DNA of 64,000 nucleotides from Bubalus kerabau (Eukaryota; Chordata; Mammalia; Artiodactyla; Bovidae). The first letter of the stretch is position 1. Each line of letters begins with the position of its first letter. A program made the translations under genes and the position numbers. The notes under the pieces were generated by a model, which made no database searches, had not been told where the DNA came from, and saw nothing but the letters and a program-made list of their open reading frames with translations. Shown here in pieces: positions 10,693 to 22,642 of the stretch. The DNA is taken from positions 43,078,501 through 43,142,500 of the forward strand of contig NC_073643.1 of NCBI RefSeq assembly GCF_029407905.1. Reading direction: 5' to 3'.

Positions 10693-11367
10693 CCTATTAA
10701 TTCTGTAGGATTTGAAAGAAATGTGTCCTCCTTCCTTTAAGGACTCATTGGTGCCTTTAACTGTATAGGCAGCCAGCAGCAATTTGCCAAACTGGTTCCC
10801 CACATCTAGATGTTGTCTGTTTTCTGACTCTTTTGTGTTAAACATGTTGCCTAGAATCACAAGGGATTCTGAAGATGATATAGGAGCAAGTGGTATATTG
10901 CAGTTCTTGGAACATCTTGTATATGTCTTAAGCTTGAGGGTGATTTCCCCAAGTACAGAGCCTTACCTAAGTCTGGATATTCTTACTGCAGATGAAGATC
11001 ATTGAAAATTAAATGGTTAGAAAGATCCTCTTGGCAGGCACTGCTGTAAGGTGGTATTTCTTGTCTCCTTTCCATATTTTTGAAGACCATCAAGTCTGTT
11101 CCTTGATATGGAGTCCCATGGTGTAAACCATCCTCAAGACCAATTGGTTATTGATAGATTTGCTCTTTGGTCTCACTGTGAATGAAAGCTGACAGCAGCG
11201 TGAATTGTGAACTAATATTCTTCCTTAACCAATCTCAGAGGGTTTTTTCCACACCTGGGGTATTTGCAGACACTGACTGTTCTCCTATCTAACACTCACC
11301 AAGCGTTTATGCTAGTTATTTCCCTCATAGCAGATATACAAAAGGCATTTGGAGCCCACTGGACTCT

Positions 11368-11905
11368 TTCAGTTCAGTTCAGTCACTCAGTCATGTCCAA
11401 CTCTTTGCAACCCCATGGACTGCGCATGCTAGGCTTCCCTGTTCATCAGCAACTCCCAGAGCTTACTCAAACTCATGTCCATTGAGTAGGTGATGCCATC
11501 CAACCATCTCGTCCTCTGTCATCCCCTTCTCTTCTTACCTTCAATCTTTCCCAGCATCAGGGTCTTTTCCAATGAATCAGTTCTTTGCATCAGGTGGCCA
11601 AAGTATTGGAGTTTCAGCTTCAGCATCAGTCCTTCCAATGAATATCTAGGACTGCTTTCCTTTAGGAAAAAGGACTGGTTGATTTCCTTGCAGTCCATGG
11701 GACTTTCAAGAGTCTTTTCTAACACCACAGTTCAAAAGCTTCAGTTCTTCAGTGCTCAGCTATCTTTATATTCCAACTCTCACATCCATACATGACTGCT
11801 GGAAAACCCATAGCTTTGACTAGATGGATGTTTGTTGCCAAAGTAATGTCTCTGCTTTTTAATATGCTGTCTAGGCTTGTCATAGCTTTTCTTCCAAGGA
11901 GTAAG
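11368..11905 (-). mobile_element. BovB LINE 3' fragment, about 540 bp
   Basis: The minus-strand copy starts with a (TTCAG)n tail at 11368-11385 and runs through the 3' UTR and the C-terminal coding remnant. The 'caaggagtaagc' block marks the truncation at about 11905. Short frames on both strands are remnants or antisense of the LINE. No target duplication is obvious. Confidence 0.9.
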
Positions 11906-12254
11906 CTTGGGGTGACAATTGGAAGCATAATTTAATGATAAGCAGCTAATTCATTAAACATTGGCAGGGTCGTAGAATCTTTTCAGTCTGAAAGCTCTGG
12001 GCATTTTCTGTAGAACAATTCAGGTACACATTCAATGTTTGCATTTAATTTTGGGAGCTCTCCTTGCCCCTGACTCCTATCCACTGGTTCTTTAACTGAA
12101 TTTACCTGAATTGTTGTCTTCCACTTCAGTATTTAGCATAGTTAGTATTACTAACCTAAATTGATGGGATGAATCTTGAGGCCGGTTACAAAGAGCTCTG
12201 TCCTCCCCATCTGAGAGATTTGAAATTATAAACTATTTCCCTCACTTATGAGAA
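11906..12254. other. Unique sequence
   Basis: Nothing recognisable. It lies between the BovB copy and a decayed MIR. Confidence 0.35.
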
Positions 12255-12450
12255 TTCTTTGCTCTGAAGATTGAGACTAGCTCTGCTCACTCTTAGTTAT
12301 GTGGCTTTAAGCAAGTGTCTTGATACTCTCTCTGGCTTTGTTTTCTTGACCCTGAAACTGAAATAAGAATACAGTTCCCTCCTGCATAGGATTTTGTGAG
12401 TAATTCAGGAGGCCACAAATGGCTTTCTTGGAGCACTCTGTTTGTATCAG
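12255..12450 (+). repeat. MIR SINE (decayed)
   Basis: Blocks 'ttagttatgtggctttaagcaag', 'ctttgttttctt' and a degenerate 3' portion match the MIR order on the plus strand. Confidence 0.5.
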
Positions 12451-12555
12451 TTATTTATTGTGACCCAGCCACAGGCCAGCTTGTCTTCTAGCTTCTGTTA
12501 GGACAGCAGAGAACAAAGAGAGGTGGTCCCTGCCCTCAGAGAGCATCTTCTCACT
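12451..12555 (-). repeat. L2 3' end fragment
   Basis: 'ttatttattgtgacccagccacaggcc', 'gacagcagagaacaaag' and 'gtccctgccctcagagagc' are the minus-strand L2 terminus. Confidence 0.55.
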
Positions 12556-13336
12556 TGCCTTGTCATCATCGCCTCAGCAGTTTTGCCATTGCCCCTGGGT
12601 GAAGGAAGGCTGATCAGAGAGTCAACAGAAACCCTGGGAGAGGAGTGAAGGTGAATCTCAGCTTCTTTCCAGTCCCCTCAACTCACCCTGTTAATGGGCC
12701 CCGGATTCTTATTGATATTGAGCACATTGGTTTCCAAGTAACCTGAGTTTGACTCCCTAGTCAAAAGGAGCTGAACATGCAGAGCTAGTTCTTCATGTTG
12801 AAAACTGTAGTCTATCAGATGTCACTGGGGGAAGAGGGTGGGGTGGATAGTCTCTGCAGGCATGCAGGTTGTCTGCGAAGCATGGCCCCTAAGATGGCTA
12901 TTTGCTCCACTGAGGAGCTTTATGCTATATTTCTTGTATCATGGATTCTTTTTTTTTTTTTTTTAATGGACAAGTGAATGATTTAGCAACCATTTCTTCC
13001 ATAGCCCTGCCGAGATAGGACAGTATTCTGGCATCAAACTCTACAACATGAAGTGGGGATTTTCTTAACCTTTGAAGACTAGGTATGACCTTAAACCAAT
13101 CTTACAAATCATAGGAACTCATTCCAGTCAGCTATTAAACTTGATTTCCCTCTTCAAAAGACTAAGCATGACTTGACATTACAATTAAGAAACTTGAGAG
13201 TTAGGAATTGAAATTTGAGAGTTACAAAGTTTAGACTTGAGTTAAATCTCAAGTTAAATTCAAGAGTGCAAAGTTGGAAGTTTAGCTGGAATTATGTTTG
13301 AAGTTAGGTTTTAAAATTTATATGGTTTTGTTCTTT

Positions 13337-13338
<2 letters not shown>
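12556..13338. other. Unique sequence with a poly-T run
   Basis: A poly-T run lies at about 12951-12964. From 13170-13310 there is an irregular, self-similar AT-rich stretch with repeated 'gagag/aagtt/gaaatt' motifs. No gene is visible. Confidence 0.4.

Positions 13339-13377
<39 letters not shown>
13339..13377. repeat. (TG)n microsatellite
   Basis: About 19 uninterrupted TG dinucleotides. Confidence 0.97.
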
Positions 13378-13380
<3 letters not shown>

Positions 13381-13410
13381 ATATGTATGCATGTTCTTAA
13401 TGTCCTTACT

Positions 13411-13649
13411 AGATTTCCTTTGTGGGCTTGCTGGGTGGCTCAGTGGTAAAGAATCTGCCTTCCAATATGGGAGATGCATGTTTGATCCCTGGGTCAGGAA
13501 GATGCCCTGCAGAAAGAAATGGCAACCCATTCCAGTATTCTTGCCTAGAAAATCCCATGGACAGAGAAGCCTGCTGGGCTGCATTCTATGGGGTCACAAA
13601 AGAGTCTATTATGACTTAGCAACTAAATATCAACAAAGATCTCCTTTGT
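13411..13649 (+). repeat. Bov-tA SINE with 13-bp target duplication
   Basis: The SINE body is about 13424-13636 on the plus strand: 'tgggtggctcagtggtaaagaatc' head, then 'cagtattcttgcctag' and 'cccatggacagagaagcctg'. Flanking AGATTTCCTTTGT (13411-13423) and AGATCTCCTTTGT (13637-13649) differ at one base. Confidence 0.93.
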
Positions 13650-14595
13650 AGCTTGATCTTACAGCCATGGGTTTTTGTTATCCTGGACAGCACTGTCAGA
13701 AGGAAGAGCAGAGCCCAGTACACCCAGAGCTCAGACTCATGCAACCCCTACATGGTTGGGATGCCTCCCCAGCAAAGTCTGGGATTGATGGCTGTGCTGT
13801 GGCCCCCCGAGAGGGCCCCTGCCGCCCGTCCTGTCCCACCCTCAGCAGTCCCTGCAGCCACTTCCACAGGCTGACCCTTGAGAACGTTTGTTATGCAAAC
13901 ACTCTGCCATCTGCTGTGCTGTGGGAGCTTCCAGGCTAGTCCAGAAACAGGTGTGGTGTCAAAGCAGCTTAGTGAGTAAACAGGTTGAAGGCAGGATTGG
14001 AGAACAGCCCACTCTGTTTTGAGCTTCATTGTTGACCCATGGAGCCTGGACCAGCCATGCCGTGCCTCGTCAGCGGCTGGCCCTTCATGTCTCTTTTGGG
14101 CTCCAGTTCGGTACCCCGAGGCTTTATGGTAGGATGCTTGGTGCTGGCATTTGACTTGCTGGTGGAAATTGGCATGGTGGTGTGAATCCCTCTGTGGGAT
14201 TCATGCTGGACTCATGCTTTGCAGTGGAAGCACCTCCCTTAACCTGTTTTTTCAGAGGCTTGGCCTTGTCAGAGCTGCAAGAATGCGTTCCTCTTGTCAG
14301 ATGAAGCATGGATTTCTTTTTCCCTTTTTAAATTCCAGTGAAGAATAAGTTCTTTGGCTGAAATGATGTCAGTGGAAGTTCTTTTGCGATGATGTGCTAA
14401 TTCAATTCTAATTGTTTCCCTTGACAGTAGCTTGTCAGTGTCACTGACAAAAGTGTGTGCACCTTCCTTAAGAGAATTGTTGGTTACGTCACGTTTTAAA
14501 AAACATAATGAGCATCATTTGTATTAATAATAATACTTTTTAAAAATAAATTGCAAGTTATAAAAGTGCTTCACATCGCATGCTTTAATTTTTTT
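13650..14595. other. Unique sequence, locally GC-rich
   Basis: The segment 13790-13870 is GC-rich with a few CpGs but is far too short for a CpG island. An octamer-like TATGCAAA occurs near 13893. I see no exon or known repeat in the roughly 950 bases. Confidence 0.4.
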
Positions 14596-14810
14596 GCATG
14601 CAGCAGAATAGTGAAGAGGGTAAGGCTTTGTAACCAGAATGCAGAGGTTCAGATTCTGGTTCTCCTCCTTAATAGCCGTGTGACCTTGGGCTAGTTGTTC
14701 AACAGCTCTGATCTTCAGTTACCTCATCTGTAAAAAGGTGATAATGGTAGTGCCTGGCTTTGCAGGCACTATTATAATAGTTTTATATTATAAAGCATTT
14801 TTATATTTCC
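14596..14810 (+). repeat. MIR SINE
   Basis: A well preserved core: 'gtgtgaccttgggctagttg', 'cctcatctgtaaaaaggtgat' and 'aatggtagtgcc'. The orientation is plus. Confidence 0.85.
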
Positions 14811-14814
14811 AACA

Positions 14815-14945
14815 TTGTGTGAAGTGCGCATTTTATCTTTATTTAAAAGGTGAGGTGACTGAGGCTCGGAGGGAAAAAAAAGTGACCTGCTCAGCGGCTA
14901 GAATCCAATCAGAGGGACAGCTGAATGGAAATACAGACCCATGAC
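14815..14945 (-). repeat. MIR SINE, opposite orientation
   Basis: 'aaaggtgaggtgactgaggctcgga', 'agtgacctgctcagcggc' and 'agaatccaatcagagg' are MIR blocks in minus order. With 14596-14810 it forms an ancient inverted pair. Confidence 0.7.
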
Positions 14946-16080
14946 ATCTCATTTACTGAGAAAATGTTGGCCAAGTCCGATTGAATTCACTCACACAGCC
15001 TGGTTTCTGTAGCCCCAGCCTCCTCGGAATGTGGCTGATAAGCACAGCTCCCAGCGATAGCTTTTAAACCACAACAATTCATTGTCTGGGTCAGAGCAGA
15101 ATGGAATCTGGAAGTTTGCTTTACAGAGAAATCTCTCTCGGGTAGCATTTTCTAAGCTGAGAAGGCAGAGAGGGCTTTGTAAACTGGTATTTGAGATGTC
15201 CTAAATCCTCCTCTTCACAGGATAAGTAGGCGCCTCTCTTCAGTTACAAACACATTACATGCTCACACTTGGATATTGTTTAAGAATATGCATAACACTT
15301 TTTTAAAATACAGCCCATGTATAACCAGTTTTATCTTTTTAAAAAAATGATCAACTACTAACCTACAAGAGTGTGTGGTGACCAGTAACGTCCTTCGCAG
15401 GGTGTTGTTCTAAGCTTCAGATTCAGAAGTTCTGTAAGACTCAGTACCTGTCCTCCAGGTGTTTGCAATTGTGTAGGAAGGATGTGAAACACACAAAAAT
15501 AGCCAGAAATGCCAAGAGGCATGTCATAAGGACCACACGTTAAGTTTAAGGTCAAAAGTAAAGACGTGGATTCAGATGGTTAGGGAAGTTCCCTGGATGT
15601 AAGAGAATTTTGTGTGTCAGTGAAGCTGTTCTACAAGAAAAAGAGGATAATGAATGGACTGTGCGAAGTATTAGAGGCAGCAGCCACTAGAAGGATTAAC
15701 TGTGGTTGCTTGTTTTCAGGTTTTAGCACGTCATTTCATTAATAACTTGGACATCTTAAAAGTAGAATCATTAAATCCAGTCTTTAAAGAAACACATCAG
15801 CATCAATAGAGTTAGTAATTGTGCGGTAGGCTTATCAGCATTGCATCCAGAGACACTCCCAGTCGCATTATCACGCTCGGGGGCCTGGGTCCTTATTGCT
15901 GACACAGTTGCAAAGCTGTGGTGGTGATTCTCACATGTTCTCTCTGTTCTGTGACTAAGCTGCTATCAATATCACGTGCACAGATAACATCCATTTCTAG
16001 TGTCTTTCTTCTGCTGTGCTACACAGAGAGCATCATGAAACCATTTGGAAGATGAATATAGGGAGGCATACGACCTTGTG
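14946..16080. other. Unique sequence with a probable L2 remnant
   Basis: Around 15420-15540, 'actcagtacctgtcctccaggtgtttgcaattgtg' in pieces resembles a minus-strand L2 3' end. The remainder shows no feature I recognise. Confidence 0.4.
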
Positions 16081-16304
16081 TCTCTGTGTGTGTGTGTGAT
16101 GTGTACTCAGTCAGTCGTGTCCAACTCTTTGCGACCCCATGGACTGTAGCCCACCAGGCTCCTCTGTCCATTGGACTTCCCAGGTAAGAATACTGGAGTG
16201 GGTTGCCATTTCCTCCTCCAGGGGATCTTTCCCACCCAGGGATCAAACCCTTGTCTCTTGCATTGGCAGCCAGATTCTTTAGCACTAAGCCACCCAGGAA
16301 GCCC
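16081..16304 (-). repeat. Bov-tA SINE
   Basis: A minus-strand copy. The (TG)n tract at 16083-16099 is its (CA)n tail, and the tRNA-derived head ends at 'aagccacccaggaagccc'. The body holds 'gactctttgcgaccccatgg' and 'ggagtgggttgccatttcc'. No clear target duplication was found. Confidence 0.9.
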
Positions 16305-17455
16305 ATATTCTATGTAAAATCTCTAATAAGTGGTTTAATAAAATGCAAGTGCTCTGCATTCAAGGATGAAATACTAGATTTCACCTTGTGTTTTGATCAC
16401 TGGCTATTTGATCTAGGCACTGGAAATACTGCCTTTGTAGCAGCTTCCTAGAAAGTTTGATTGGTCTTGGTACATACTTACAAAGAAGCGTTAGTAGGGA
16501 AATAATTTGGTTTTAGTGACAAAGACATCCATTGATCCAACTGAAATATCCTACAAATTGATTTTAGCATTAGTATTTCTTTAAATTAAAACTGGCATCC
16601 TTATCCCCCTTGGGAAGTTTAATTATGAAAGCAATTCTTAAATGTACACCACCAGGAAAACAGAATACAAGTCACTCAAGGCTGATGTATGTCTTGTATT
16701 TGTGGGGTCTTATCGGCAGGCCAGTTCTCATTTGTTTAGCTTCAAAGTAACTATGTGTAGGAATGAAGAATAGAACTATTTGTGTAGGGGCATAGCAGGG
16801 AAAAGAGAGTAAACTCTGGTCTTAATGCTCTGGATTTCTATTCCATACTGGCAAGTCCTATCACCTTGGACAAATATCTCGTTTCCCTTCTCTTGCCTCC
16901 TTTTTCTTCCTTATCATTTTCCCCCTTTTCCTCATCTCCTTCTTCTTACATGTGTTAGGACTCTGAGCTTCAAGTGGCAGAATACCCAAACTGGCTAATG
17001 TAAGTGGAGGATTTATAGAGCCACAGTTAGAGAGTCCAGGTCGAGTGACTGGCTTCAGGTATGGCTCGATCCAGGAGCTAGTGCCTCAGTGTTTCCCTCT
17101 CTTTCTCTGTGTGTTCCTCACTCTGCGCATCACTTGTAAATCACAGGAACAGGCATTCACCTCGATGCGGAGATGGCAGTGGTGAGTTAAGCATCCTGGC
17201 TGATGAATGTCTATGTAAGGAGCAGCAGGGAGATGGGTGTCTCGTTAGCTGGCTTGGAGTCTGTTCATAAAGATATTCGAGAGCCAAGGTGTGTCATCTC
17301 AATTTCATTCCAAAAGAATTCAGTACCCACTGAGATACTGAGGAAGAGACTGAGGTGAGAAGAAAGATGCTCCATAGAGAATAACAAGATAGCCGTGAGC
17401 TGGACGAGCCTGAAGCCTGGTATACTAAAGTATCTATCTTCTTATCTTTTTCTAA
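16305..17455. other. Unique sequence with ancient repeat remnants
   Basis: A MIR-like stretch ('tcaccttggacaaat') lies near 16850-16880, followed by a pyrimidine tract to about 16945. From about 16960-17170, 'ggcagaatacccaaactggct' and 'gactggcttcaggtatggctcgatccagg' belong to an old mammalian interspersed family I cannot name with confidence. No gene is seen. Confidence 0.4.
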
Positions 17456-17766
17456 ATAATTTTATTTATTTATTTAATTTTTGGTTATGCTGGGTCTTCA
17501 TTCTTTTGTGCAAGCTTTCTCGAATTGTGATGAGCAGGGGCTACTCCTCCTTGTGGTGTGAGGGCTTCTCATTGTCATGGCATCTCTTGTTGCAGAGCAA
17601 GAACTCTAGGCGCACAGGTTTCAGCAGTTGTAGGCTTAGTTGCTCCATGGCCTATGGAATCTTCCCAGACCAGGGATGGAACCCATGTCTTCCTGCACTG
17701 ACAGGAGGATTGTTATTCACTTGGTGAATATTCACTCACTTCCTTGGTTCCACCAAGGAAGTCCAG
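17456..17766 (-). repeat. CHR-type SINE with an irregular head
   Basis: A minus-strand copy with a TTTATTTATTTA tail at the left, the 'tgctgggtcttcattc' body and a 'caccaaggaagtcc' head end. About 40 bases near 17712-17750 ('cacttggtgaatattcactcac') do not fit the family and look like a local insertion or duplication within the tRNA-derived part. Confidence 0.8.
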
Positions 17767-18497
17767 TATCTTCTAGAGATTATAATAGAGCCAGGGTAAG
17801 GCAAGTGAATTTATAAGGAAGTGATAAATATGAGTTAAATTCAAGATCCCATTAGCTAAAGAATTTTAGTAGAACCCCATAGAACCTAGAATTCTATCAG
17901 GATCATTTACATTGTAGGCCAAATCAGATCAAGCAGCAGATACTGGGTGATGCATCGTTTTAGCTGAAGAAGGTCTTAATCCTCTTTCTAAATACCAAAA
18001 TACCATTAACAGCCTGTACAGTTTTGAGTTTTACCCTGTAAGTTTAAATTCAGAAAGGCTGTGATTTTCTGTTTGCAAAATCAGGCAGTACTAGGAAATC
18101 TCATTCGTTTGTTTGTTGAGTGTTTCCCGAGCACCTCCTGAGGAGCATCTGGGGTCAAAACACAGCCTAGCATTTTGTACACACATGTTGTAAACAGTAC
18201 ACATGTGAGCCCTAACCTCATGAAGCTGATAGTCTGCCAAGGTCTCTCAACCCCCACATTTACCTAAAACAGCTCATCCTGATTCTTACAAGGATGATTT
18301 TTAGGAAAGACATCTGGAAAATGTAATCAATAGCCCTATTCTGCTCCAGACTCCTTCTCTCGACCCTACTATATATGTTTGAAATTTTTCATGAAAAATT
18401 ATTTCCTGAAATCTTTTTTTCTTGATTTATGGCAAAAACCCTATCATAACTATTTTTATAATGACTCAGTAGGTCAGTAATCTTACCTCTGTTCTAG
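17767..18497. other. Unique sequence with an L2 3'-end remnant
   Basis: At 18105-18240, 'gtttgttgagtgtttcccgagcacctcc' and 'ccctaacctcatgaagctgatagtctgcc' resemble a minus-strand L2 end. An 18-base perfect palindrome (AATTTTTC/ATGAAAAATT) lies at 18383-18400. Nothing else is recognised. Confidence 0.45.
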
Positions 18498-18710
18498 TAT
18501 GCCAAGTGAAGTCACTCAGTCATGTCTGACTCTTTGCGACCCCATGGACTGTAGCCTATCAGGCTCCTCCATCCGTGGGATTTTCCAGGCAAGAGTGCTG
18601 GAGTGGATTGCCATTTCCTTCTCCAGGGGATCTTCCCGACCCAGGAATCGAACCCGGGTCTCCCACATTGCAGACAGACGCTTTACCGTCTGAGCCACCA
18701 GGGAAGCCCA
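18498..18710 (-). repeat. Bov-tA SINE with intact-looking pol III promoter boxes
   Basis: A clean minus-strand copy. On the minus strand the head reads TGGCTCAGACGG (A-box-like) and GGTTCGATTCC (B-box-like), close to tRNA-Glu. The body has the usual BovB-derived 3' segment. Transcription is not shown. Confidence 0.93.
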
Positions 18711-20082
18711 ATAGATCACTTAAATGTCATTTGTTAAAGCATGTTGGTCAGTAAAAACCCTTCCAGTGTTTTTCCCCAAGTGGCCATTGAGCCAGTTCAC
18801 ACCAACCTAGTTCTTTGCTCACATTGCTCTATCTGCTTCAGGCTGGCGTGGATTATTAGCAACAATTTCTTCACAGAGTATTAGGCAAGGGTTATCACGA
18901 CGCGGTCACGGTGAAGGTTCACAAAGATAAAATGCTCTAATTAGGGAGGAAAGTTGAGGGGTAAGCAGTTTTTAAAGTGGATTGAGGCCTGGTAAGTGAG
19001 AACCGATGCCCCTCATGTGCTTGCAAATAATCGGAAACACTGACTGCTTGCTTAATATGAAACAGTATACTATCTCTAAATGTATTCTAAGATTTCACAT
19101 GTATTCATTCAATAGCTGATTTAAATGAACTAGTAACTGATGAAAACCCACAGGAAACAGAATCAGAAAGCACTTTGACTGAAGCAACCGGGCCACGTGG
19201 TGCTGAGAGCCTGCGCACTTTTCCCCTCTGTCTTATAATGCCAGATAGTGCCCCCGAGAGCAAGGAGGCAGAGATCTCATTCAGAGGATTTTCTTTCCTG
19301 ATTGGAGAGAAATTCATGAAGCTTCTTAAAGTTTTAATTCTACTTTTAAAAGGTAAAGTCAGATATGTTTTCAAGCTGTGTCTACATTTTTAACGAAGGC
19401 AACTTTGGAATATTCAGTGCTGAAGGTGACCTGCAGGGTCTCTGGTTCAGGTTTGAAGTCTACCTGTTAATTTCATATTCTCATTTTCCTCCAGATTTCC
19501 AGAAATAGAGCCTCACACCATTTTACTTAAAAAGCTCAAATGGGTTCCCTCTAAAGCCCCCAAATGTATGAAATAATTACCATGAGACAAAAGAGCAGGG
19601 CTCCTATAGTCAGATATCTGTTCAAGAATCTGCAAGAGGCATTGTTCTGTTTTGGGTCAGATTATGACTTGTTCCTTCTTTCAAAATATATTTCAAGTTG
19701 CATTATTAAAATGCACCATAAGGCGTCTTTGTGTAGAAAATCGAAAAATAGAGCTTTAGATGGGGCAGAGTTTCCTAGTACCCCAAGTTTTTTCATTTTC
19801 CTTGAAACATTCTTTCACTTTGAAAAATATAACTAGGCCATGGAAAGAAATGCCTGATGTGAATTTCTTCTAATAGCCCCAAACTCTCCTTTCAAATTAC
19901 TACAAAAGCAATTCAGCATTTTTTGTGCCAGATTGATGGGAGGGAAAGTGCATATTAAGCTTTCCTTATTAATTAAAGGCAGTGAAGAAAGAGGCATCCT
20001 AGGTCCAGTTTATGAAAACAAATAATGCCTAAAAGTGAGCTTGCAGTCCAGCACCAGGAGACGTGAGTAAATACAGTTTGTG
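18711..20082. other. Unique sequence, nothing recognised
   Basis: About 1.4 kb without a nameable repeat. Short open frames at 19105-19374 (-) and 19564-19836 (+) lack any family resemblance or splice context. Confidence 0.4.
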
Positions 20083-20195
20083 TTCTTTTTTTTTTTTAAT
20101 TGAAGGACAATTGCTTTACAGGATTTTGTTGTTTTCTGTCCAACCTCACCATGAATCAGCCATAGGTTCTGATTGGCTATCATTGCTGTTCAACT
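20083..20195 (-). mobile_element. Ruminant L1 3' UTR fragment
   Basis: A poly-T run (the minus-strand poly-A tail) at 20087-20098 is followed by 'aattgaaggacaattgctttacag', 'gttgttttctgtcc' and 'catgaatcagccat'. These are the characteristic end of ruminant L1 elements. The copy is heavily 5'-truncated. Confidence 0.85.
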
Positions 20196-21817
20196 AATTA
20201 CTCTGGAATGCAAGAAAGAGGAAAGTCACAAGATTTTGAATGAGATTTCGAGTTAGACTTGGAAAAAGCATTCAAGAAAACTCTCCAGAGAAACAATTCT
20301 GCTTTGCCCCATGAGACAAGCAAGATGAACTAATAGATCATCCTCAGGTCTAATTCTTAACCTTGTTCACAGCCAAGTTCATTTATACCAGGTGAATGAT
20401 GATCTAGGTCACCACGAAAAGTAGCTGGTGTGAGGAAAACTTTTACCAAGTTTCAGGAAAAAAAATATGTATTATACTACTTTCTCCTACTCACAGTCCC
20501 TTGGGCTCTGAGGGAGACCCAGTCACAGCCAGTGGGGCGATAAAGCAGAGGAATGGTTCTTTGGAGAGTACAAGAAAAAATGAGAACAGTTTGGGAGATT
20601 ATGGTCTTGGGACTTTTAAACATTTTTTTGTGTATCTAGTCTTGTCCATCCTTCTAAAAGTAGAATGTTACTGAGTTTTATTTGGGCAATTTCTTCATGC
20701 TGAGAATTGCTCAGTTATCTTAATGTGGGCATTTTTCATTTTTCTTTCTTTAATTCTGTCAAGACAGAGTGTGTCTGACTTTTTTAAAGAAGCTTAGTTT
20801 GATACAGTTTTGTGGTGGGTAGTCATAAAGTGTGGTAGGGGGAGAAAGGCTTTTCTTCTACCTTCCTAAGTTCTGTGTCTAGGCCTGAAATTTAGCTGAA
20901 AAAAGACAGATAAGCAGGAGGAAAACATTAAATTTCACTCGATGGAAATATTTTTAGATGTACAGAGGCATATATGTGTGTGTATATATATAGATATATG
21001 ACTCAAGAAGCAGATAGGCTTGAGAGCTTATAGAGCATTTTAATAAAAACAAAAGTGTGGAGACATGACATGACAAAGGAAAATGGAGTTTGTTCTAGAG
21101 GAAATAAATTGTGGGAAGATGACCAGGAAATATATGGAGGAAACCAATGGAAGATGAGCATGATTTTAGTAGGTTTGTTTGAATAGATAGAATTCAGCAT
21201 CAGCTCCTGGTAATAAGACTGTTTTTTCCTTCCTGGTGCAGGGAGGATAGCTTTCTCACAGAAAATGTATGCTCTGTAAAAGGAGGCAATCAGAGAGACC
21301 TTCCTGCCTGTGTTATTTTTTAACTATTTTCAGTGAAAATAATTAATCTGGCAAGAGGCATATTTTGGTGGAGCATGCTCTCATCTCCTCTACTCTGAAC
21401 CCCTAATTGGTAGTCTTTGCAGGGAACAAAAGAAGAGGTATTTGTTTTAAAAGTGTGTTTCCTTTTCCTCTCCCTCCCTCTTCCCACCTCATTCCCTCCT
21501 TCCCATCTCCCCCTCTCTCCTTCTCTTCCTCCCTCCCTCTCCTTCCCTTTCAGTCTTTTCTTCCCAGCCCTGCCCCCTGGTGATGTGATATCAAGGGGAT
21601 CAGGCTTTTTAAATATCTCATGAATGTCAAATAGGTTTCATCTTGAGGTCCACTTCTGGAAGATCAGTCAGTGTTGTCTGGAGGACTGTGTGGGGAGAAT
21701 GAGTTGTAATCCATGAATGCTGTCTGTCCAAGCCGCATGCCACATTTATTTGCTCATCCTGCTGCAGGGCACTCTAGACTCCTGACAGATCCCATTGATA
21801 CTTTGTTTTCTATTTAT
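20196..21817. other. Unique sequence with low-complexity patches
   Basis: A TA-rich patch lies at 20968-20999, and a polypyrimidine tract (CTCC-rich) at about 21455-21560. No gene or other repeat is recognised. Confidence 0.4.
21455..21560. repeat. Polypyrimidine (CTCCC)-rich tract
   Basis: Roughly 100 bases are almost entirely C and T on the plus strand. An open frame rich in Ser, Pro, Leu and Phe across it is a composition artefact. Confidence 0.85.
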
Positions 21818-22038
21818 CTTGTGTGTGTATGCACTTAGTCGTGTCCAATTCTCTGTGACCGCACGGACTATAGTCCGCCAGGCTCCTCTGTCCATGGAAT
21901 TTTCCAGGCAAGAATACTGGAGTAGGTTGCCATGCCCTTCTCCAGGGGATCTTCCCTATCCAGGGATCAAACTTGCATCTCTTGTATCTCCTGCATTGGC
22001 ACATGGATTGTTTACCGCTGTACCACCTGGGAAGTCCA
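21818..22038 (-). repeat. Bov-tA SINE
   Basis: A minus-strand copy with 'gtgtgtgtatgcacttagtcgtg' at the tail end and 'taccacctgggaagtcc' at the head. There is a small duplication in the head ('catctcttgtatctcctgc'). A poly-T run follows at 22050-22066. Confidence 0.9.
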
Positions 22039-22338
22039 TTATTCATAATTTTTTTTTTTTTTTTTGATATACCAGCCTTTTTATCCTTCTAGGATACAGC
22101 CCTAAAGATACAAAAAAGTAATAAATAGTCTGGGCAGCCCCTAATATCATGTAAAATATTTGCAGTTGAAAGAGAAGTTTTCTCTTTTGACACACAATAA
22201 ATCTGTGCATGTTTCATAACAAAAAGACATGACACATTTGCTCTAGATTTGAAGTTCTGGAGAAAACATTTAAAATGGAAAAGAACAAATCTTTATGTTG
22301 ATATTAGGATCCTCAATGTACTCTCTCCCAAAATTACA

Positions 22339-22642
22339 TTCTTTTTTTTTTTTTTAATTTTATTTTATTTTTAAACTTAACATAACTGTATTAGATTTGC
22401 CAAATATCAAAATGAATCCGCCACAGGTACACATGTGTTCCCCATCCTGAACCCTCCTCCCTCCTCCCTCCCCATTCCATCCCTCTGGGTCGTCCCAGTG
22501 CACCAGCCCCAAGCATCCAGTATCGTGCATCGAACCTGGACTGGCAACTCATTTCATACATGATATTTTACATGTTTCAATGCCATTCTCCCAAATCTTC
22601 CCACCCTCTCCCTCTCCCACAGAGTCCATAAGACTGTTTTAT
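22339..22642 (-). mobile_element. Ruminant L1 3' UTR fragment, about 300 bp
   Basis: Poly-T at 22343-22356 is followed by 'taactgtattagatttgcc', 'aatgaatccgccacaggtac', 'gtcgtcccagtgcaccagcc' and 'cccaccctctccctctccc'. This is the 3' UTR of a comparatively young ruminant L1 in minus orientation, 5'-truncated near 22640. Confidence 0.9.

Larger units (their letters stand above)
9658..11367. other. Unique AT-rich sequence with low-complexity tracts
   Basis: The stretch holds a purine tract near 9955-9980, a TAAT-rich segment at about 10060-10210 that includes an AP-1-like TGAGTCA at 10144-10150, a (GCT)n run near 10465-10482 and a long pyrimidine tract at 10482-10570. There is also an (AATT)n run at 10674-10692. 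No gene is visible. Confidence 0.5.

Noticed and set aside
13790..13870. GC-rich patch considered as a CpG island
   Set aside because: It is too short and has too few CpGs, and no transcript-like sequence is nearby.
18383..18400. 18-base perfect palindrome
   Set aside because: It is a simple A/T-run symmetry that is expected by chance in AT-rich DNA.
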